A DNA stretch of 64,000 bases, taken from positions 1-64,000 of the forward strand of contig JACPUX010000077.1 of the NCBI GenBank assembly GCA_016192065.1. The letters run 5' to 3'. This DNA comes from Betaproteobacteria bacterium (GTDB lineage Bacteria; Pseudomonadota; Gammaproteobacteria; Burkholderiales; Casimicrobiaceae). Shown piece by piece: positions 62,500-64,000 of this stretch. The stretch's first letter is position 1. Each line of letters opens with the position of its first letter. A program made the position numbers and the translations under genes. The notes below the pieces were generated by a model. That model worked only from the letters and a program-made list of their open reading frames with translations, was not told the origin of the DNA and searched no databases.

Positions 62500-64000
62500 T
62501 TATTTGAACTTGTAGTTCACCGAACCATAGAAGAAGCGACCACGGTTGGTGTAGAGCTCGGCAAAACCCATCTGCGTGTAGGCGTTGCTGCTCACGTTCT
62601 GAATGGAGATCGGCGGCATGCGGTCAAGGAAGTTCTTTACGCCGAGATCGACACGAAGATTCTTGATGCCGGACCAACTGACCTGGATGTCGCCCTCTTC
62701 GTGCTTGCCGACAGTCCGCACGGAAGCCGGAATCGGCTCTTCGCCGGTGGGCGGATCGTCGGTATCACGGAAGTTTCCGACCGTACGCCAAGTCAGGCCG
62801 ACCACCCAGGCGCCCATTTCCCATTCGGTCTTGAAGTAATTGCGCCACCGCGGCGTCGCGTAGGTGTCGACGTATTCCGCCCAAGGATCGCCGCTCTCCG
62901 CGCGTTGCCGTTGGTACATGTAGTAGGTGGCGACATCGCGGAAGCCGAGCTTGCCGAGGCTGCCCAGCGAGAGCTTGAGCTGGGTGTCAAGATCGATACC
63001 CGAGGTCTCGAAGAAGCTGGTGTTCTGCAAGTTGGTGTAGACCAGCAGCTGACCATTCGTGGCGCGCCCGGTGCGGCCGGCGAGCAGCGAAGACAGGATC
63101 GTCGGCGTGGTGATGTTGTCGCGCTTTTCGATCTTGAACCAGTCGAGGCCCACGGATACTGGCCCCGCCTCGATGATGCCGCCGAGGTTGAAGGTCTTGC
63201 CGATTTCGGGCTTGAGGCTCGGGTTGGAACCATTCACCTGGTAGGCAGGGATGAAGCAGCCGGCTGGCTGGCCGATGGCCTGGCACTCCTCGTCACTGGA
63301 GATGTTGATGGCACCTTCTTCCTGTGCGCCGTAGAGTTGCTTCAGCGTCGGCATCTTGAAGCTCTCGCTGTACGAAGCACGAATCAGGAAGGTCTTGTTG
63401 GGCTGCCAGCGCGCCGCGACCTTGGGCGAGGTGCGCGAGGCCGTCGGATAGTCGTCCCAACGCACCGCGCCCTGCACCTCCACGCCCATGCCCAGAGGCA
63501 CGTTGACTTCGGCGAAAAGTGCTTTGGCGTTGCGCGTGGCATTGACCGGCGCCTGCTGGATGCTGCCAACCACGAGCCCCTGCTGAGTCAATTCATCGGG
63601 CGTATCGGTGAGCTCTTCTTTCCAGGCGGAGAAACCGGCGGCGTAGGCAAAAGGCCCGGCCTTCATCTGGAACAACTCGCCGGAAACCTTGGCGTCGAAG
63701 AAGCTGACCTGCGACTTGCCAACCCGGATGGGCGTCACCTTGAGGCTCTCGACCAGCGCGGGGTCATTGGTGCTGACGGTCGCGTCGAGCAGTCCGGCCT
63801 CCAGAGCGGCGTACCACAGGTCGGCGTTGTAGTAGTTCTTGTCGCGATTCTCGACCTTGCTCTTGCCCTGACCGGCGGCGATATTGAGGTCGATCCCGCC
63901 GATGCTGCCCTCGACCCCGAGGATCAGTTCATCGAGCTTGGACTTGCGGTCGGTGATCCGCGGTCCGCCCTGCATGAAGCGGCCGGTGTACCACTGGCCG
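62500..64000 (-). CDS. TonB-dependent outer-membrane receptor, 5' part outside the window
   Basis: At least 499 residues of barrel sequence are present and the frame is open across the right edge, so the signal peptide and plug lie outside. Alternating beta-strand patterns, the loop with GYRS-like turns, Cys pair ECQAIGQPAGCF typical of a surface loop, and the end YGSVNYKFK (terminal aromatic-rich strand) mark a TonB receptor barrel. It is followed by a perfect terminator and then by the S9 peptidase gene on the same strand, so the two are separate transcripts. Confidence 0.92.
   Translation of the reverse strand, partial: GQWYTGRFMQGGPRITDRKSKLDELILGVEGSIGGIDLNIAAGQGKSKVENRDKNYYNADLWYAALEAGLLDATVSTNDPALVESLKVTPIRVGKSQVSFFDAKVSGELFQMKAGPFAYAAGFSAWKEELTDTPDELTQQGLVVGSIQQAPVNATRNAKALFAEVNVPLGMGVEVQGAVRWDDYPTASRTSPKVAARWQPNKTFLIRASYSESFKMPTLKQLYGAQEEGAINISSDEECQAIGQPAGCFIPAYQVNGSNPSLKPEIGKTFNLGGIIEAGPVSVGLDWFKIEKRDNITTPTILSSLLAGRTGRATNGQLLVYTNLQNTSFFETSGIDLDTQLKLSLGSLGKLGFRDVATYYMYQRQRAESGDPWAEYVDTYATPRWRNYFKTEWEMGAWVVGLTWRTVGNFRDTDDPPTGEEPIPASVRTVGKHEEGDIQVSWSGIKNLRVDLGVKNFLDRMPPISIQNVSSNAYTQMGFAELYTNRGRFFYGSVNYKFK

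Overview
The window is a 64 kb piece of a GC-rich bacterial chromosome. Gene content and neighbourhoods point to a betaproteobacterium, although family and genus cannot be fixed from this sequence alone. Blocks that are familiar from that class are gmk-rpoZ-spoT, uvrA facing MFS-ssb, hda-HAD facing purM-purN-DUF3108-NOP/Sun methyltransferase, rpmB-rpmG, radC facing coaBC-dut, fur facing bamE-dapB, murJ facing rpsT, DUF3579 facing argF, and sucC-sucD. No rRNA, tRNA, CRISPR array, transposase or prophage was found.

Layout. 1-4.2 kb: two small lipoproteins and a large secreted M12-type metalloprotease. 4.2-15.6 kb: one long minus-strand peptide-uptake operon with three tandem family-5 binding proteins, a periplasmic M3 oligopeptidase, two permeases and a fused double ATPase. 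15.7-24 kb: a DNA glycosylase that may have a leaderless mRNA, a CoA-transferase with an extra C-terminal domain, gmk-rpoZ-spoT, a small membrane protein and a Bcr/CflA exporter. 24-33 kb: uvrA, an MFS protein, ssb, mnmA, a Nudix hydrolase, two Ala/Lys-rich secreted proteins, a HAD hydrolase and hda. 33-41 kb: purine synthesis, rRNA modification, ribosomal proteins, radC, coaBC, dut and a CbiX-type chelatase. 41-46.5 kb: a type IV pilin with a textbook sigma-54 promoter, then a phosphosignalling module (CHASE2-Ser/Thr kinase, PP2C phosphatase, double FHA protein). 46.5-57 kb: sucCD, DUF2889, dapB, bamE, fur, murJ, rpsT, argF, a VOC protein and argG. 57-64 kb: a TonB receptor, a secreted S9 prolyl-oligopeptidase-type enzyme and a second TonB receptor cut by the window edge.

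Functionally the window combines housekeeping genes with two separate peptide/protein scavenging systems: the binding-protein/oligopeptidase/ABC operon, and the TonB-S9-TonB cluster.

The most unusual observation is that sucD and argF, 7-8 kb apart and on opposite strands, are each followed by the same 67-68 bp repeat and then by a second copy of their own last 20-28 codons. The duplicated tails differ mostly at synonymous sites, so both copies appear to have evolved as coding sequence. This suggests a repeat-associated process that replaces or adds gene 3' ends, rather than ordinary decay of a tandem duplication.
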